Assembly (NCBI GenBank): GCA_021781255.1
Contig: JAJXXG010000168.1
Location: forward strand, 1 to 6,027
Reading direction: 5' to 3'
DNA: 6,027 bases
Source: Acidobacteriota bacterium
GTDB lineage: Bacteria > Acidobacteriota > Terriglobia > Terriglobales > Acidobacteriaceae
Each line of letters starts with the position of its first letter. Positions within the stretch are counted from its first letter, which is position 1. The notes beneath the pieces are model-generated. The model was given only the letters and a program-made list of their open reading frames with translations, was not told the origin of the DNA and made no database searches. The position numbers and the translations under genes are program-made. Positions 4,607 to 6,027 of the stretch are shown one piece after another.

Positions 4607-6027
4607 CTATTTACGCAGCAGAACGACGATCGAGCGGGGACTCAAGGCATATTCGGAACTGTCTAGATTTACTTCAGCGCCGGGTTCGCGACAATCTTCC
4701 GGGGACGGAACACCGGTGTCTATCACCCGGTTCCACTCACTGGGCTGACCTTGCTGGACGGCAAACGTGATCGGGGTTGAAGCGCAGTTAATCATAACGT
4801 ACATGTCCGCGTCGTTGAGAGCTGCACCCGCCAGGAAGAATGCCAAGCAACGCGAATCACGGGACAGGTCGGCCTTTCCAGTAACTCCATACCAGCGCAC
4901 ATCGTCACGCCAATAACGGCTGCGCGAGAGGGAGGGATGCGCTTTCCGGAAAGCGATCATCATGCGGAAGAACCGGAATACATCCTCGTTCTGTTTGAGG
5001 AGGTCCCAATCCAACCAGGTGACCTCGTTATCCTGGTTGTACGGATTGTTGTTTCCTCGCTGCGTATTCATGAACTCGTCCCCGGCACAAAACATGGGCG
5101 TGCCGTTCGACAGAAAAAGCAGCGTGCAACAGTTCTTGACCTGCTGTTGACGCAGCGCCAGCACGGCAGTCGGCGCGCCCTCATCGCCTTCCCAGCCGCA
5201 GTTCCAGCTCAGATTGCAATCGGTTCCGTCAGCGTTGCCCTGCCCATTAGCTTCATTGTGTTTCCGGTCATAGGAGACGAGATCGTTGAGGCAGAAGCCA
5301 TCATGGCAGGTGACGAAATTCACGCTCTGATACGGACGGTACGCGTTCTCGAGGTCGTCCGGGAAGAGGTCGCAGCTTCCGTACAGCCGAGACATCAGCT
5401 TTGGGACCATGCCCGCGTCGCCGCGCACAAACGCGCGCACATCGTCGCGGAACTGTCCATTCCATTGAAGCCACGAGATTCCCGGAAAGCTCCTGCCCAA
5501 TTGGTACGTAGCTGGGTCCCATGCCTCCGCGATTAACCTCAGATTTTCCAGTTCAGGGCTCGCGCCGATTTCAGCAATGACGGGCGGATCGGAGAGATTA
5601 ATCGACCCGTCCTCGTTGCGCGTGAAGATTGAGGCGAGATCGAAGCGGAATCCGTCCACGTGCATTTCTTCCCGCCAGAAGCGCATGCTGTCGAGGATCA
5701 TCTTTCGAACATAAGGGTTTCCGGAGTTCAAAGTATTGCCTGTTCCGCTGTCGTTGCGATAGCGGCGGCGGTCCGGTTCGAGGAGGTAATAAGTCGGGTT
5801 GTCGATTCCTCGATAGCTGTACGCAGGTCCGTCTTCATTGCCCTCGGCAGTGTGGTTGTACACAACATCGAGCAGCACCTCGATTCCGGCATCGTGCAGG
5901 GCTCCCACCATTGTGCGAAACTCCTTCAGCGCATCGAATGGCTTGCCGGCGCTGGCAAATTCATGATGCGGAGAAAAGAAATTCAGGGGCATATAGCCCC
6001 AATAGCTGCCTTCCTGCGGGTCCTGCT
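4607..6027 (-). CDS. glgX: Glycogen debranching enzyme GlgX / isoamylase-type (5' truncated by window edge)
   Basis: This GH13 enzyme hydrolyses alpha-1,6 branch points of glycogen or limit dextrins in the cytoplasm. The frame runs off the window; about 472 of the roughly 700 residues usual for the family are visible, and the missing part would contain the N-terminal CBM48 domain and the start of the barrel. Counting from the Met encoded at 5992-5990, the four GH13 regions are intact: DVVYNH (42-47), GFRFDLAS with the nucleophile Asp118, LIAEAWD with the acid/base Glu156, and FVTCHDGF with His230 and Asp231. YWGYMPLNFFSPHHEFAS before region I and the NTQRGNNNPYNQDNEVTWLDW segment are typical of GlgX/TreX-type debranching enzymes. 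The C-terminal beta domain ends SIVVLLRK at TAG (4609-4607). It is convergent with the small secreted protein gene and has no link to the plus-strand block. GlgX versus isoamylase specificity cannot be settled here. Confidence 0.93.
   Translation of the reverse strand, partial: QDPQEGSYWGYMPLNFFSPHHEFASAGKPFDALKEFRTMVGALHDAGIEVLLDVVYNHTAEGNEDGPAYSYRGIDNPTYYLLEPDRRRYRNDSGTGNTLNSGNPYVRKMILDSMRFWREEMHVDGFRFDLASIFTRNEDGSINLSDPPVIAEIGASPELENLRLIAEAWDPATYQLGRSFPGISWLQWNGQFRDDVRAFVRGDAGMVPKLMSRLYGSCDLFPDDLENAYRPYQSVNFVTCHDGFCLNDLVSYDRKHNEANGQGNADGTDCNLSWNCGWEGDEGAPTAVLALRQQQVKNCCTLLFLSNGTPMFCAGDEFMNTQRGNNNPYNQDNEVTWLDWDLLKQNEDVFRFFRMMIAFRKAHPSLSRSRYWRDDVRWYGVTGKADLSRDSRCLAFFLAGAALNDADMYVMINCASTPITFAVQQGQPSEWNRVIDTGVPSPEDCREPGAEVNLDSSEYALSPRSIVVLLRK

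Noticed and set aside
4454..4666. 70-codon plus-strand frame in the convergent gap
   Set aside because: It runs through both inverted repeats and into the 3' end of glgX, with no Shine-Dalgarno and no recognisable sequence.
4937..5536. Long plus-strand frame of 199 codons opposite glgX
   Set aside because: It is antisense to strongly conserved GH13 sequence, shows no domain or start signal, and is explained by the codon bias of the real gene.

Overview
The window looks like chromosomal DNA from an Acidobacteriota bacterium (Terriglobia/Koribacter-like). This rests on gene content and protein style recalled from the family, not on a database search. The supporting features are a Tat-exported CYCXC protein, a CarboxypepD_reg-type envelope protein with a C-terminal helical tail, a small secreted 'DTMCGKKH' protein and a GlgX-type debranching enzyme, in moderately GC-rich DNA with ordinary use of all three stop codons.

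Layout. Positions 1-3759 hold a tightly packed plus-strand run that is probably one transcription unit. In order it contains the C-terminal end of a lytic transglycosylase, a membrane-anchored DUF2318 (FtrD-like) cysteine protein, an unrecognised 129-residue protein, a Tat-exported CYCXC-family protein, an envelope protein gene with two in-frame TAA codons, and a Crp/Fnr regulator joined to it by an ATGA overlap. Positions 3760-4097 hold no convincing intact gene, only a possible degraded zinc-ribbon mini-gene at 3776-3997. A small secreted cysteine-containing protein follows at 4098-4454. It converges on a minus-strand glgX gene (4607 to the window edge), and the two are separated by a perfect 13-bp-stem hairpin and a second, nested inverted repeat.

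How the genes may work together. The first block encodes several envelope proteins. Two of them (DUF2318 and CYCXC) expose clustered cysteines outside the membrane, which suggests metal, Fe-S, heme or redox chemistry in the periplasm, though no substrate can be read from the sequence. The Crp/Fnr regulator at the block's end may control it. GlgX belongs to glycogen/maltodextrin metabolism and is unrelated.

The most notable observation is the interrupted gene at 1769-3055. It reads as one continuous 428-residue protein (signal peptide, CarboxypepD_reg domain, extracytoplasmic region, Gly-rich linker, transmembrane helix, charged tail) with no frameshift, but carries TAA at codons 68 and 369. 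Recent pseudogenisation is the simplest reading. Sequencing error or recoding remain to be excluded.
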